48,590 bases of DNA from the NCBI GenBank assembly GCA_947085035.1, contig CAMTUW010000023.1, positions 1-48,590 of the forward strand, given 5' to 3'. A program made the translations under genes and the position numbers. A model generated the notes under the pieces. It made no database searches, was not told where the DNA came from, and saw only the letters and a program-made list of their open reading frames with translations. This stretch comes from CAMTUW01 sp947085035. GTDB lineage: Bacteria > Actinomycetota > Coriobacteriia > Anaerosomatales > PHET01. This document shows, one piece after another, positions 18,535 through 27,187 of this stretch (position 1 is the stretch's first letter; each line of letters starts with the position of its first letter).

Positions 18535-20093
18535 TCATGCCCGTCTACAACGGCATGCCCTACCTGCGAGAAGCGCTGGATTCGATACTCACGCAGGATC
18601 TCGACCCGACACGTTTCGAGCTGATCGTGGTCGATGATGGATCCACCGACGGCGGTCTCCAGGTCCTGCGGGAGTACGCGGCCACCTTCGCCAACTGCAC
18701 GCTGATCGAGCTTGAGCACACGGGTAGCCCGGCGGCGCCTCGCAATGTCGGCATCGATCATGCGCGTGGTCGCTACATCCTGTTCTTCGACGCCGACGAC
18801 CTGCTCGCTTCATACGCGCTCTCCGACATGGTGGCGGTCGCGGACGCCAACGACGTCGATATCGTTGTGCCCAAGCAAAGGGCGCTGGGCGGAAGAAGCG
18901 TCCCGATCAAGGCGTTTCGAACTACGTTGCCGAAGACTGATATCTACCGGGCGGACGTGTATCGCATCCTGGGTCCGGTCAAGCTGTTCCGAACCTCCTT
19001 CATCAGCGATAACCGCTTACGGTTCCCCGAGGGGTTCCCTAGGAAGAGCGACGTGCCATTCGGTGTCGAGTCGTACCTGGCTGCTCGCTCCATCTCGGTG
19101 CTGGCCGACAAAGACTACGTCACCGTGAGATTGCGCGACGATGGCGGCAACCTGACCACTAACAGGACGGCGCTGCGAGACCACATGCCCGTTGTCCGCT
19201 TCGTGTTCGAGACGGTCCCCTCGCACGTGGCACCCGGACGGCAACGGGATCAGTTGATGACCCGACACTTCCGGACAGAGCTGGTCAAGGCGATCTTCGA
19301 AGGGTTTCCAGCCGAACAGGACGAGGAGTACCGACGCGACTGCTATGAGCTGTTCGTCGGCTTCGCGCGACAGTTCTGCACCAAGCGGGTTCTTCGCGCC
19401 CTGCCGGTGCGAGAGCGGGTGATTGCGTACCTGTTGTTGCAGGACCGCTACCACGACCTCTGCGCGCTTGCCGAGGCAATGGCGCGTCTCACACAGACGA
19501 AAGCCGTCTTGCGCCGTGGCACTCTGTTCCTGACTTTTCCGGGCTACCGCGACCCCAAGCTGCGAATTCCGGACGAGGTCTACAGAGTGGGAGTCAACTC
19601 GTGCGTGCAGGCTTCGGTGAGTGACGCTGCGGTCGACGAAGACGACCTGACTCTCAGTTTCATCTGCCGGATCCTGGTGACCAACTCCCCGGTGAGCGAC
19701 GTGGAGGTCTTGCTGGACAGCACCGTTTCCCGGGACAGGGTGCCGGTAGCGCGGATCGACGACTTCACCGAGGTCTGTGCCGACGTGCGTCAGATCGAGT
19801 TCACGATGACCGCACGACAGTTCACCGATGCGCTCGGTGCTTCTTCCGACGGGCGATGGGCGGTGGTGGTGCGCCTCGTCTTGGGCGACCTGCCTCTTGA
19901 GGCTCCGGTGCAGTACATGGACTCTGCCAGAAGGGGAGTCGGCTCGAGCCCGACCGGTTTCAAGAAGGCGAACGACGGGCGATTCGTTGTAATATTGGGC
20001 GCTCTTGGTCGCATCGCGCGATTCCGGGGGCGCATGTACGCGGTGTGTTCTCGCGTGACGAGAGCCGCCGTCAGACGTGTGCGGCGGCTCTAG
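18492..20093 (+). CDS. Family 2 glycosyltransferase with long C-terminal extension
   Basis: This is a 533-residue protein as drawn. The GT-A domain is standard: VSVIMPVYNGMPYLREALD, ELIVVDDGSTDGG, RNVGIDHARG, DXD in YILFFDADDLL. The remaining 300 residues hold a helical part and a beta-rich end, as in teichoic-acid glycosyltransferases of the TarS/TarQ type that trimerise or bind the polymer. GTG 18492 is the only conventional start before the conserved VSVIMP, but it has no ribosome binding site. A perfect GAGGAG (18508-18513) sits right before ATC codons at 18516 and 18519, so a non-standard start is possible. The next GTG (18531) and ATG (18537) are too far inside. It probably decorates the glycerol-phosphate polymer. 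Confidence 0.85.
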   Translation: MHPATRGAIIDVSVIMPVYNGMPYLREALDSILTQDLDPTRFELIVVDDGSTDGGLQVLREYAATFANCTLIELEHTGSPAAPRNVGIDHARGRYILFFDADDLLASYALSDMVAVADANDVDIVVPKQRALGGRSVPIKAFRTTLPKTDIYRADVYRILGPVKLFRTSFISDNRLRFPEGFPRKSDVPFGVESYLAARSISVLADKDYVTVRLRDDGGNLTTNRTALRDHMPVVRFVFETVPSHVAPGRQRDQLMTRHFRTELVKAIFEGFPAEQDEEYRRDCYELFVGFARQFCTKRVLRALPVRERVIAYLLLQDRYHDLCALAEAMARLTQTKAVLRRGTLFLTFPGYRDPKLRIPDEVYRVGVNSCVQASVSDAAVDEDDLTLSFICRILVTNSPVSDVEVLLDSTVSRDRVPVARIDDFTEVCADVRQIEFTMTARQFTDALGASSDGRWAVVVRLVLGDLPLEAPVQYMDSARRGVGSSPTGFKKANDGRFVVILGALGRIARFRGRMYAVCSRVTRAAVRRVRRL

Positions 20094-20145
20094 GAAGTGG
20101 ACGCCGTATCGTCAGGGCCGTATCACCACGAGGATTGGATTAGAC

Positions 20146-21441
20146 GTGTCGCTTGAGGAGAAACTGCGCGATGGCAGCGCCGTTTTCGGCGTGGTCGGGT
20201 TGGGGTACGTCGGGCTGCCTCTCGCTGTCGAGATGGCGAAGGCGGGTAACACCGTCATCGGCTTCGAGGTCTCCGAGGAGCGGGCGAGCGAGGTCAATGC
20301 CGGGAGAAGCTACATTCCCGATGTGCCCTCAAGCGAGCTGGCTCCGCTGACTGAGGCGGGCCTGGTAACGGCAACCACGGACTTCTCGCGCGCGTCGCAG
20401 TGTGACTGCATAGCCATCTGCGTGCCCACGCCTCTCAACCGCATGAAAGAGCCGGACATCTCGTTCATGGTTCGGGCGACCGAGGCGATTGCGCCGCATC
20501 TCGTCGCAGGCACGCTCGTGACCCTTGAATCCACGACGTATCCCGGCACGACTGACGAGATCATCAAGCCGATTCTGGAGGCACAGGGCTTCGTGATAGG
20601 CGAGGACATGTTCCTCGCGTTTTCGCCGGAGCGAGTCGATCCGGGCAACAAGAAGTTCCTGACGAAGAACACCCCGAAGGTCGTGGGCGGTCATACGGCC
20701 GCCTGCACAAGTGCGGCGGTACTCTTCTACCAGCAGTTCCTGGACGAGATCGTTCCCGTGAACTCGACGAAGGCTGCCGAGATGTCCAAGTTGCTGGAAA
20801 ACATCTTTCGCTGCGTGAACATCGCTCTCGTCAACGAGCTACTCCAACTCTGTGACCGCATGGACATCAACATGTGGGAGGTGGTCGACGCCGCCAAGAC
20901 CAAGCCGTTCGGGTTCATGCCGTTTTACCCCGGACCCGGGTTGGGCGGTCACTGCATTCCCATCGACCCGTTCTACCTGAGTTGGAAGGCGCGCGAATTC
21001 GATTTCCGCACCAAGTTCATCGACCTTGCCGGTGAGATCAACGAGGATATGCCGTACTGGGTGGTTGACCGCCTGACGGCCGCGTTGAACACCCAAGGCA
21101 AGGCTCTGAACGGCTCTGAAATACTGGTGTTGGGGGTTGCTTACAAGAAGGACATCGATGACATGCGCGAGAGCCCTGCCATCAAAGTCATCGATCTCAT
21201 CACGGAGATGAAAGCACGCGTCTCGTACCACGACCCGTACGTTCATCACTACGCTGAGCATGGCCTGAGCCTGACGTCTGTCGAGCTCACGTCCGAGATG
21301 GTCGCCGCTGCGGATGCGGTCGTTGTTCTGACCGACCACACCCCGGTCGACTATGACCTCGTCGCAGACAGCGCTTCGCTCATCCTCGATACGCGCAACG
21401 TCTACAAGGGGCGCAGCGGCTCTCACATCGTGCGGCTGTAG
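20146..21441 (+). CDS. wbpA: UDP-N-acetylglucosamine 6-dehydrogenase (WbpA-like nucleotide sugar dehydrogenase)
   Basis: The 431-residue NAD-dependent enzyme oxidises the C6 hydroxyl of UDP-HexNAc to the uronic acid in two steps. It has the N-terminal Rossmann loop (VVGLGYVGLPLAVEM), the central dimer helix with STKAAEMSKLLENIFR, the catalytic Cys at about 270 in GGHCIPIDPFYLSWKA, and the C-terminal UDP-binding domain (VLGVAYKKDIDDMRESP). GHCIPIDPFY is typical of WbpA/TviB-type enzymes. GTG 20146 is chosen from family alignment; GAGGA lies 11 bases upstream. wbpB, wbpD and wbpE homologues follow after one glycosyltransferase gene, completing the route to UDP-GlcNAc(3NAc)A. Confidence 0.92.
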   Translation: MSLEEKLRDGSAVFGVVGLGYVGLPLAVEMAKAGNTVIGFEVSEERASEVNAGRSYIPDVPSSELAPLTEAGLVTATTDFSRASQCDCIAICVPTPLNRMKEPDISFMVRATEAIAPHLVAGTLVTLESTTYPGTTDEIIKPILEAQGFVIGEDMFLAFSPERVDPGNKKFLTKNTPKVVGGHTAACTSAAVLFYQQFLDEIVPVNSTKAAEMSKLLENIFRCVNIALVNELLQLCDRMDINMWEVVDAAKTKPFGFMPFYPGPGLGGHCIPIDPFYLSWKAREFDFRTKFIDLAGEINEDMPYWVVDRLTAALNTQGKALNGSEILVLGVAYKKDIDDMRESPAIKVIDLITEMKARVSYHDPYVHHYAEHGLSLTSVELTSEMVAAADAVVVLTDHTPVDYDLVADSASLILDTRNVYKGRSGSHIVRL

Positions 21442-21445
21442 CTGT

Positions 21446-24136
21446 ATGTCACTGAGGATCCTGCTGCTGGCTCAGGCCGCTTCGACCGAGGAAGGCGGGG
21501 TGACGCTCGCCTCTGAGCGAATCGCTCGCGCCGTTCGCGAGGCTGGCCACGAATGCGATGTTGTGGAACTCGACTCGGATGAGGGGGTCCCCTCATACAG
21601 CGAGGCCGCCGAGGGTGGGCGCACAGGCGGCGTGCGGTATCGTGTGCGACGGTTTGCTGTGAGATCCGCCAAGAGGCTTGGGATTGCAGGAATCGCCCGC
21701 GCCGTTCTTGCATTCGCGAGGCGCGTCGAGATCGTCGTGCGGCGCGGCGCGGTGCTTCGCGCGGCACAGCGCGCGTGCGGACTACTGCTGCCGAGCGACG
21801 GTGTGCCCGACGGGCGGCTGTCCAGCAGCACCGGTGCGCGAGCCGTGTGGGAGTGGCACCAGCGTGTGGTCACCGCGACGTATTCGTTGCCCAAGGTGCT
21901 GTTGGGCGACGATCGGGTAAGAGAAGCAGCCGCGTCGATCATTCTTGAGCACCATGACCAGGCTTACGACGTGGTTGTCGCCCCGGGTCTCTCGCCGCGT
22001 GTTGCAGCCACGGGATACGCTCTCTCGCGCATCCTCGACGTCGCGTTGGTTGTCGATGAACGTTGGGCGAGCGAAAGCGTGGCCACTCTCCCTTCACCCG
22101 CCAAGCTGATGGAGGAGAGAGCATCGCACTTCGCGACCGGCTTCATCGACGCGGTCGCTCTGGAAAGACACCTCACAGGTAGTGAGGGTGCTTCGGACCC
22201 GCACGATCAAGTGGCGGGGGTCATCGAAGACGCCGTGCGCACATTCGAGCACCGTTCCCTTGCTTATTCTCCGATTCATCCGGTTCTCACCGTCGTTATG
22301 GAGGCGGGGGGCGATGCCGAGCCGCTGCTCAGATCGCTCGGGGCGCTTCGGGATGGCACTCTGCCGAACTGGGAAGTGCTGGTAGTCGCCGACAGTTCCG
22401 ACCCGGAGACGAGCGCGATCGTGCGCATCGCCATCGATGAGCTCGGGGACAGCCGGATCCGTGTGTTGGAGACGGCATTGGAGTCCTTCGAGCTCTACTC
22501 GACAGAGGTGCTGCATGCCGCGCGGGCGGACTACTTCATGCGCATCAGGCCGGGGTTCGTGGTCAAGCGTGACTTCGTCGCACGGGCCGCGATTGCGATT
22601 CTGGGAAACGAGACTGCAGAGGGCTACTACTGGACTGGATCCCGGCTGAAGGCGAACGGAGAGCGGCGGTTCGTTGTCAGGGGGGCCGCCCCGCTGAAGC
22701 CCTCACTGCGCGACATAGACGGTTGGTGGTACTCCCTTGACGGCGAGTATGTCGTGAACTGGCGTATGTTCAATGTCCTTGGAGGCTTCTCATACCTGCC
22801 GCCGGACACTTACACCGTCGGCATCGAACAGATTCTCCTGATGGAAGCCGCCGCGTTCAGGGGCACCCTGTATCACGCAGAGGTTCCCTTGGCCTACAGG
22901 CGCATGTCGGCGCTGTCGCGCAACATGCCGTCGGTCGCCGAGATCATGGACTCGGAGCGAGATCGCGTGCGTCCGGTGCCGGACAGCGATGACTTCATTC
23001 ACGACGACGAGGTCAGTGACGACCTCAAGGGACGGTATTCCGGCAAGACAGTCGCGTTCGTGCGGCACGCGCTTGTCGCGTGGGACGCGCGACTGTTGAA
23101 GGAGGCGTCGACTCTTGCTGGCGCGGGCGCGCATGTGGTGGTCGCCGGCGTGGCCGAGACGGTTCCGGAGTCGATGATCGAACGAGGATTCGAAGTCGTC
23201 GTCACGTCCGACAAACACGACATGGCGAGCATTCGAGATCGTCTCGCTGAGCTCCGTCCCGATGTCGTTCATGCGTATGACGTGACCTCGTACGAAATGC
23301 TCGAGTCGGTGCTCGTCAACAAGAGCACCAAGCTGGTCTACGAGTGCCGTGACCTGCATGCATCGCTTGGCTATCTGCCCGAGGATCGGCGCGTACTGGC
23401 GCTTGCTCGCGAGCGGGAGCTGGTGGAAAGAGCCGCAGCGCTGGTCGCCGTATCCGAGCCCGTAGCCCGGTGGATGGAGTCCGCATACGGTATCGAGGGC
23501 GTGGTGTCCATCCTGCACGGCTCAGCGACCGTGGTTCGTGACTCGACTCCGCCGCACGATCCGGTGAGACTCTTCTTCCAGGGCGCGTTTCGACCGAATC
23601 GTGGACTGTTCGCCATGATCAGCGCGATGAAGCGCCTGCAGGGACGGGCGACGATGTCGTTTCAGGGTTTCTCCGTCATGGACAATGCGCTCCACGAATA
23701 CATCAGGCAGCTGGGCCTTTCCGACTCGATGGACTTCCTTCCCGCCTGCGGCCCGCTCGAGGTCGTTCAGCACGCCGCCCAGTTCGATGTGGGGGTCATC
23801 AGCTATGCGGGCACGACCGAGAACCTCCTGCGTGCCGCACCCAACAAGCTGATGGACTACATGTCGGCGGGACTGGCCATCGTGGCCCCCGACCTTCCCG
23901 GCGTGCGCAGCATCACGGATGAGACCACGGGCGTGTTTTTCCGGCCGGGCTCAGCTCACGACATGGCCGACGCCATCGAGGGCCTTATCGCCGACAGAGA
24001 ACACCTGGCCGCATGCAAGGCGGCCTCATTGAAGCGTGCCAAGGAGCACCGCTGGAGCGTCGAGCAGAGCAAGTTGCTGGGCATCTACGACGCTGTCTTC
24101 GAGGTCGAGGCCACGACGGGGACCCTGATCCCCTGA
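21446..24136 (+). CDS. Large multidomain glycosyltransferase, paralogue A (Rossmann / degenerate GT-A / GT4)
   Basis: This is an 896-residue protein. Residues 1-260 begin like the N-half of a GT-B enzyme (LRILLLAQAASTEEGGV). Residues about 278-500 resemble a family 2 GT-A domain (PVLTVVMEA, LPNWEVLVVADSSDPETS), but where the DXD metal motif should be it reads ARADYFMRIRPGF (about 359-371), so the aspartates are lost. Residues about 528-890 form a complete GT4 GT-B domain (GKTVAFVRH, HAYDVTSYE, LFFQGAFRPNRGL, and TENLLRAAPNKLMDYMSAG with the donor-binding Glu). A close paralogue lies at 27188. The C-terminal domain is probably the active transferase and the middle one a binding or structural module. 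ATG 21446 is 4 bases after wbpA. Confidence 0.85.
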   Translation: MSLRILLLAQAASTEEGGVTLASERIARAVREAGHECDVVELDSDEGVPSYSEAAEGGRTGGVRYRVRRFAVRSAKRLGIAGIARAVLAFARRVEIVVRRGAVLRAAQRACGLLLPSDGVPDGRLSSSTGARAVWEWHQRVVTATYSLPKVLLGDDRVREAAASIILEHHDQAYDVVVAPGLSPRVAATGYALSRILDVALVVDERWASESVATLPSPAKLMEERASHFATGFIDAVALERHLTGSEGASDPHDQVAGVIEDAVRTFEHRSLAYSPIHPVLTVVMEAGGDAEPLLRSLGALRDGTLPNWEVLVVADSSDPETSAIVRIAIDELGDSRIRVLETALESFELYSTEVLHAARADYFMRIRPGFVVKRDFVARAAIAILGNETAEGYYWTGSRLKANGERRFVVRGAAPLKPSLRDIDGWWYSLDGEYVVNWRMFNVLGGFSYLPPDTYTVGIEQILLMEAAAFRGTLYHAEVPLAYRRMSALSRNMPSVAEIMDSERDRVRPVPDSDDFIHDDEVSDDLKGRYSGKTVAFVRHALVAWDARLLKEASTLAGAGAHVVVAGVAETVPESMIERGFEVVVTSDKHDMASIRDRLAELRPDVVHAYDVTSYEMLESVLVNKSTKLVYECRDLHASLGYLPEDRRVLALARERELVERAAALVAVSEPVARWMESAYGIEGVVSILHGSATVVRDSTPPHDPVRLFFQGAFRPNRGLFAMISAMKRLQGRATMSFQGFSVMDNALHEYIRQLGLSDSMDFLPACGPLEVVQHAAQFDVGVISYAGTTENLLRAAPNKLMDYMSAGLAIVAPDLPGVRSITDETTGVFFRPGSAHDMADAIEGLIADREHLAACKAASLKRAKEHRWSVEQSKLLGIYDAVFEVEATTGTLIP

Positions 24137-24160
24137 GAGCGTTCGGTGTCTCGTCACAGG

Positions 24161-24189
24161 GACCGCTCGCGTGGGGGCTGTCATATACT
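24161..24189 (+). promoter_or_regulatory. Possible promoter of the wbpB-wbpD-wbpE unit
   Basis: TATACT (24184-24189) is a good -10 hexamer with a 17-base spacer from GACCGC (24161-24166), a poor -35. It lies 74 bases before the wbpB start in the only sizeable gap (127 bp) of the polysaccharide cluster between wbpA and tagD, so the second half of the cluster may be transcribed separately. Confidence 0.4.
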
Positions 24190-24263
24190 TCACAGTGAGT
24201 CGTCATCACGCATGGGCGCGCCGAGGTTTCTCGGTCGACGCTCTTCCGTTGGAGGGAGATCTC

Positions 24264-25283
24264 TTGAGCAAGGTGCGCATCGGGGCAGTCGGCTTCGGCT
24301 ACTGGGGCCCGAACATCGTCCGTAGCGTCTCACGCATCCCGGGGGCCGAGCTGGCCGCGATCTGCGATGCGAGCGAAGGCAATCGCGCCAAGGCGGCTGC
24401 TGCCTATCCCGGCGTTCCCACATGCGTGAGCCTCGACGCGCTGCTCGCCGACTTCGAACTCGATGCCGTGGTGATCGCGGCTCCTGCCCCCAGTCACTTC
24501 GCGATGGCCAAACAGGTCCTCTCCGCGGGCAAGCACTGCTTCGTCGAGAAGCCGCTGACGCTGACCTCGGCCGACGCCCTGCATCTGGTGCGTCTCGCCG
24601 AGGAGCGCGGGGTCACTCTCATGGTCGGCCACCTCATGGAGTATCACGGAGCGATCGAGTACCTGCGCGACATCGTCGCCTCAGGCGAGCTGGGAGAGAT
24701 CCTCTACGTCTATGCGCAGCGCCTCAACTTGGGCAAGGTGCGCAAGGAGGAGAATGCGTTCTGGTCGCTTGCCCCGCACGACGTATCGATGATCCTGTTC
24801 CTGCTGGGCGAGGCCCCGGACCGGGTCTCTGCCAACGGAGCGAGCTATCTCAACGACGGTGTCGAGGACGTCGTCTTCGCGAACCTGCATTTCCCCTCGG
24901 GCAAGACCGCCAACATCCACGTGTCGTGGCTCGATCCGCACAAGACACGCAAGATCACGCTGGTCGGCTCGAAGAAGATGGCCGTGTTTGACGACATGGA
25001 GCCAACCGACAAGGTGTGGATCTACGACAAGGGGGTCGCGCCGGCGGATGCCTTGGGCTACGGCGAAGACCTGATGCTGCGCTTCGGCGACATTCGGGTG
25101 CCTCACATCAAGATGACCGAGCCGCTGCTCGCCGAGATGAAAGAGTTCGTCGATGCCTGCGCGACCGGCTCAACGCCGCGCTCGGACGGCTGGGACGGCC
25201 TGCGGGTCGTACAGGTGCTCGAGGCCGTTGGGGAGTCGATGCGCGCCGGTGGGGCACCGGTGGACATCGACTTGGAGGCCTGA
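24264..25283 (+). CDS. wbpB: Gfo/Idh/MocA oxidoreductase, WbpB-like UDP-GlcNAcA 3-dehydrogenase
   Basis: This is a 339-residue NAD-dependent sugar oxidoreductase. An N-terminal Rossmann fold (RIGAVGFGYWGPNIVR) is followed by the family's conserved CFVEKPLTL and a C-terminal beta-sheet domain with LAPHDVSMILFLLG holding the catalytic His. In the WbpABDE pathway this enzyme oxidises C3 of UDP-GlcNAcA to the keto sugar. The specific role is inferred from its place next to wbpD and wbpE. The start is TTG 24264, preceded at 5 bases by GGAGGGAGA (24251-24259), which is much better than the upstream in-frame codons. It lies 1 bp from wbpD. Confidence 0.88.
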   Translation: MSKVRIGAVGFGYWGPNIVRSVSRIPGAELAAICDASEGNRAKAAAAYPGVPTCVSLDALLADFELDAVVIAAPAPSHFAMAKQVLSAGKHCFVEKPLTLTSADALHLVRLAEERGVTLMVGHLMEYHGAIEYLRDIVASGELGEILYVYAQRLNLGKVRKEENAFWSLAPHDVSMILFLLGEAPDRVSANGASYLNDGVEDVVFANLHFPSGKTANIHVSWLDPHKTRKITLVGSKKMAVFDDMEPTDKVWIYDKGVAPADALGYGEDLMLRFGDIRVPHIKMTEPLLAEMKEFVDACATGSTPRSDGWDGLRVVQVLEAVGESMRAGGAPVDIDLEA

Positions 25284-25284
25284 C

Positions 25285-26028
25285 ATGCACGGATCGTTCA
25301 TAGCCGAGGGAGCCGTGACGGGCAGCGGGTTCACCTGCGGCATCGGTGTTGTCGTCGAAGACGGCGCGGTGCTGGGTGATGATGTCGTTCTTGGAAACCA
25401 CGTGACGGTGCATGCCGGCACGGAACTGGGAGCTGGTGTGAGCGTTGCCGACTTCGCAGTGCTGGGGCGTGCTCCCAGGCTGTCGGCTTCCTCCACTGCC
25501 GCGGGCGGAGCTCTTGAGCCGTTGAGGGTCGGTTCGGGGACTTCGGTGGGAAGTCACACGGTGCTGATGGCCGGCACGACCATCGGTGAGCGCTGCGTGA
25601 TCGCAGACGGAGCCGGGGTGCGGGAGCGCTGCATCATCGGCGACTCTGTCGTCGTGGGACGAAACGTCACCGTCGAGAACGACACGACGATCGGCTCCCG
25701 TACCAAGATCCAGAGCGGCGCGTATGTGACCGCATACGTGACCATCGAGGAGGACGTGTTCATCGCTCCCATGGTAGTCACAACCAACGACAACTTCATG
25801 GGTCGCACTCAGAAGCGCTTCGAGCTCATGCGCGGCTGCATCATCCGCCGTGGCGCCCGCGTGGGCGGGGGCGCGCACATCCTGCCCGGCATCGAGATCG
25901 GCGAGGAAGCGTTCATCGCCACGGCAGCGGTTGTGACGCGCGACGTGCCTCCTCGCATGATCGTAATGGGCTCGCCCGCCCGTGTCGTGCGCGAGGTTCC
26001 CGTGGAGGAGCTGCTCGAAAACCAGTAG
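25285..26028 (+). CDS. wbpD: Left-handed beta-helix acetyltransferase, WbpD-like
   Basis: The 247-residue protein is made almost entirely of hexapeptide repeats ([LIV]GxxxX), forming a left-handed beta-helix. It shows GDDVVLGNHVTVHAG, IGERCVIADGAGV, and the acetyl-CoA site region AHILPGIEIGEEAFIATAAVVTRDVPP near the end. In the pathway it acetylates the 3-amino group of UDP-GlcNAc(3NH2)A. It is about 50 residues longer than the Pseudomonas enzyme, with extra coils and an insertion near residues 65-85 that interrupts the repeats. GGAGG (25274-25278) supports ATG 25285. Assignment rests on neighbourhood; a different sugar O- or N-acetyltransferase cannot be excluded. Confidence 0.85.
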   Translation: MHGSFIAEGAVTGSGFTCGIGVVVEDGAVLGDDVVLGNHVTVHAGTELGAGVSVADFAVLGRAPRLSASSTAAGGALEPLRVGSGTSVGSHTVLMAGTTIGERCVIADGAGVRERCIIGDSVVVGRNVTVENDTTIGSRTKIQSGAYVTAYVTIEEDVFIAPMVVTTNDNFMGRTQKRFELMRGCIIRRGARVGGGAHILPGIEIGEEAFIATAAVVTRDVPPRMIVMGSPARVVREVPVEELLENQ

Positions 26029-26083
26029 AATGTGCGTCGATCATCCTTGCCAACGTCCACGTCCACGAGGGAGAGCGACTCGA

Positions 26084-27181
26084 ATGGCCATCCCCCTTCT
26101 CGACCTGCGCGCACAGTATCTTGAACTGCAGAATGAGCTCGATGCTGCTGTCCAAGAGGTCATGTCGACCGCCGGATTCATTGGCGGGCCGAAGGTAGCC
26201 ACGCTTGAGCAATCGATCGCAGAGTACTGCGGCACTGAGTACGCGGTCGGCTGCGCCAACGGTACAGACGCTCTCATTCTCATCCTCGAGGCGATGGGCA
26301 TCGGGGAAGGGGACGAGGTCATCACCTCGCCGTTCACCTTCTTCGCGACCGCCGAGTCGATCGCGCGCGTGGGGGCGACCCCGGTCTTCGTCGACATCGA
26401 GCGGGACACCTACAACATTGACGTTTCATTGATCGAGGCGGCCGTCACCGGGCGCACGAAGGCGATCATGCCGGTCCATATCTTCGGACAGTGTGCGGAC
26501 ATGGATGCGATTCGTGACATCGCTGCTCGCCATGGTCTGAAGGTCATCGAGGATGCCTGTCAAGCGATAGGGGCGACCTATCGCGACAAGAAGGCGGGCT
26601 CCTTGGGTGACGCCGCGGCCTTCTCGTTCTTTCCTTCGAAGAACCTGGGAGGTGCCGGTGACGGCGGCATCATCACGACCAACGACGCCGATCTTGCCGC
26701 CCGCGCGCGCAAGCTCGGCAACCACGGCACCGCCAAGAAGTACTTCCACGACGCGCTGGGCCACAACAGTCGGCTCGACGCGCTGCAGGCGGCCATTCTC
26801 TCGGTGAAGCTACCGCACCTCGACCGATGGAACGCCGAGCGGCTGTCCGCCGCACTCGTCTACGACGAACTGCTCGCTGATCTGCCTGTGTCGCTTCCGG
26901 TTCGGCGCGACTATGGGGAGTCCGTCTATCACCTCTACATCGTGCGCACGCCGCGCGCGAAAGAGGCGATGGAAGCGCTGCAGGCGGCGGGCGTGGGCAC
27001 GGCGGTCTACTACCCCCGCTCCTTGCATCTGCAGGAGGTCTTCGCCGACCTGCGCTACGAGCCGGGCAGTCTCCCTGAGGCCGAAGCCGCCGAGGCCGAG
27101 ACGTTCGCGATCCCGTGCTTCCCGGGGATCACGCGCGAGCAGCAAGAAGAGGTCTCGCGCGTGCTTCACGGCAGACTGTAG
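26084..27181 (+). CDS. wbpE: DegT/DnrJ/EryC1/StrS aminotransferase, WbpE-like
   Basis: This is a 365-residue PLP enzyme. It opens with IPLLDLRAQYLELQNELD, has the cofactor region GCANGTDALIL, the PLP-ring Asp in VIEDACQAIGA, and the Schiff-base Lys at about 186 in SFFPSKNLGGAGDGG. The NHGTAKKYFHDALGHNSRLD segment is the sugar-binding loop of the family. It transfers an amino group from glutamate to the 3-keto sugar made by WbpB. GAGGGAGA (26067-26074) precedes ATG 26084. The next gene begins 6 bp after its stop. Confidence 0.92.
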   Translation: MAIPLLDLRAQYLELQNELDAAVQEVMSTAGFIGGPKVATLEQSIAEYCGTEYAVGCANGTDALILILEAMGIGEGDEVITSPFTFFATAESIARVGATPVFVDIERDTYNIDVSLIEAAVTGRTKAIMPVHIFGQCADMDAIRDIAARHGLKVIEDACQAIGATYRDKKAGSLGDAAAFSFFPSKNLGGAGDGGIITTNDADLAARARKLGNHGTAKKYFHDALGHNSRLDALQAAILSVKLPHLDRWNAERLSAALVYDELLADLPVSLPVRRDYGESVYHLYIVRTPRAKEAMEALQAAGVGTAVYYPRSLHLQEVFADLRYEPGSLPEAEAAEAETFAIPCFPGITREQQEEVSRVLHGRL

Positions 27182-27187
27182 TTCGGA

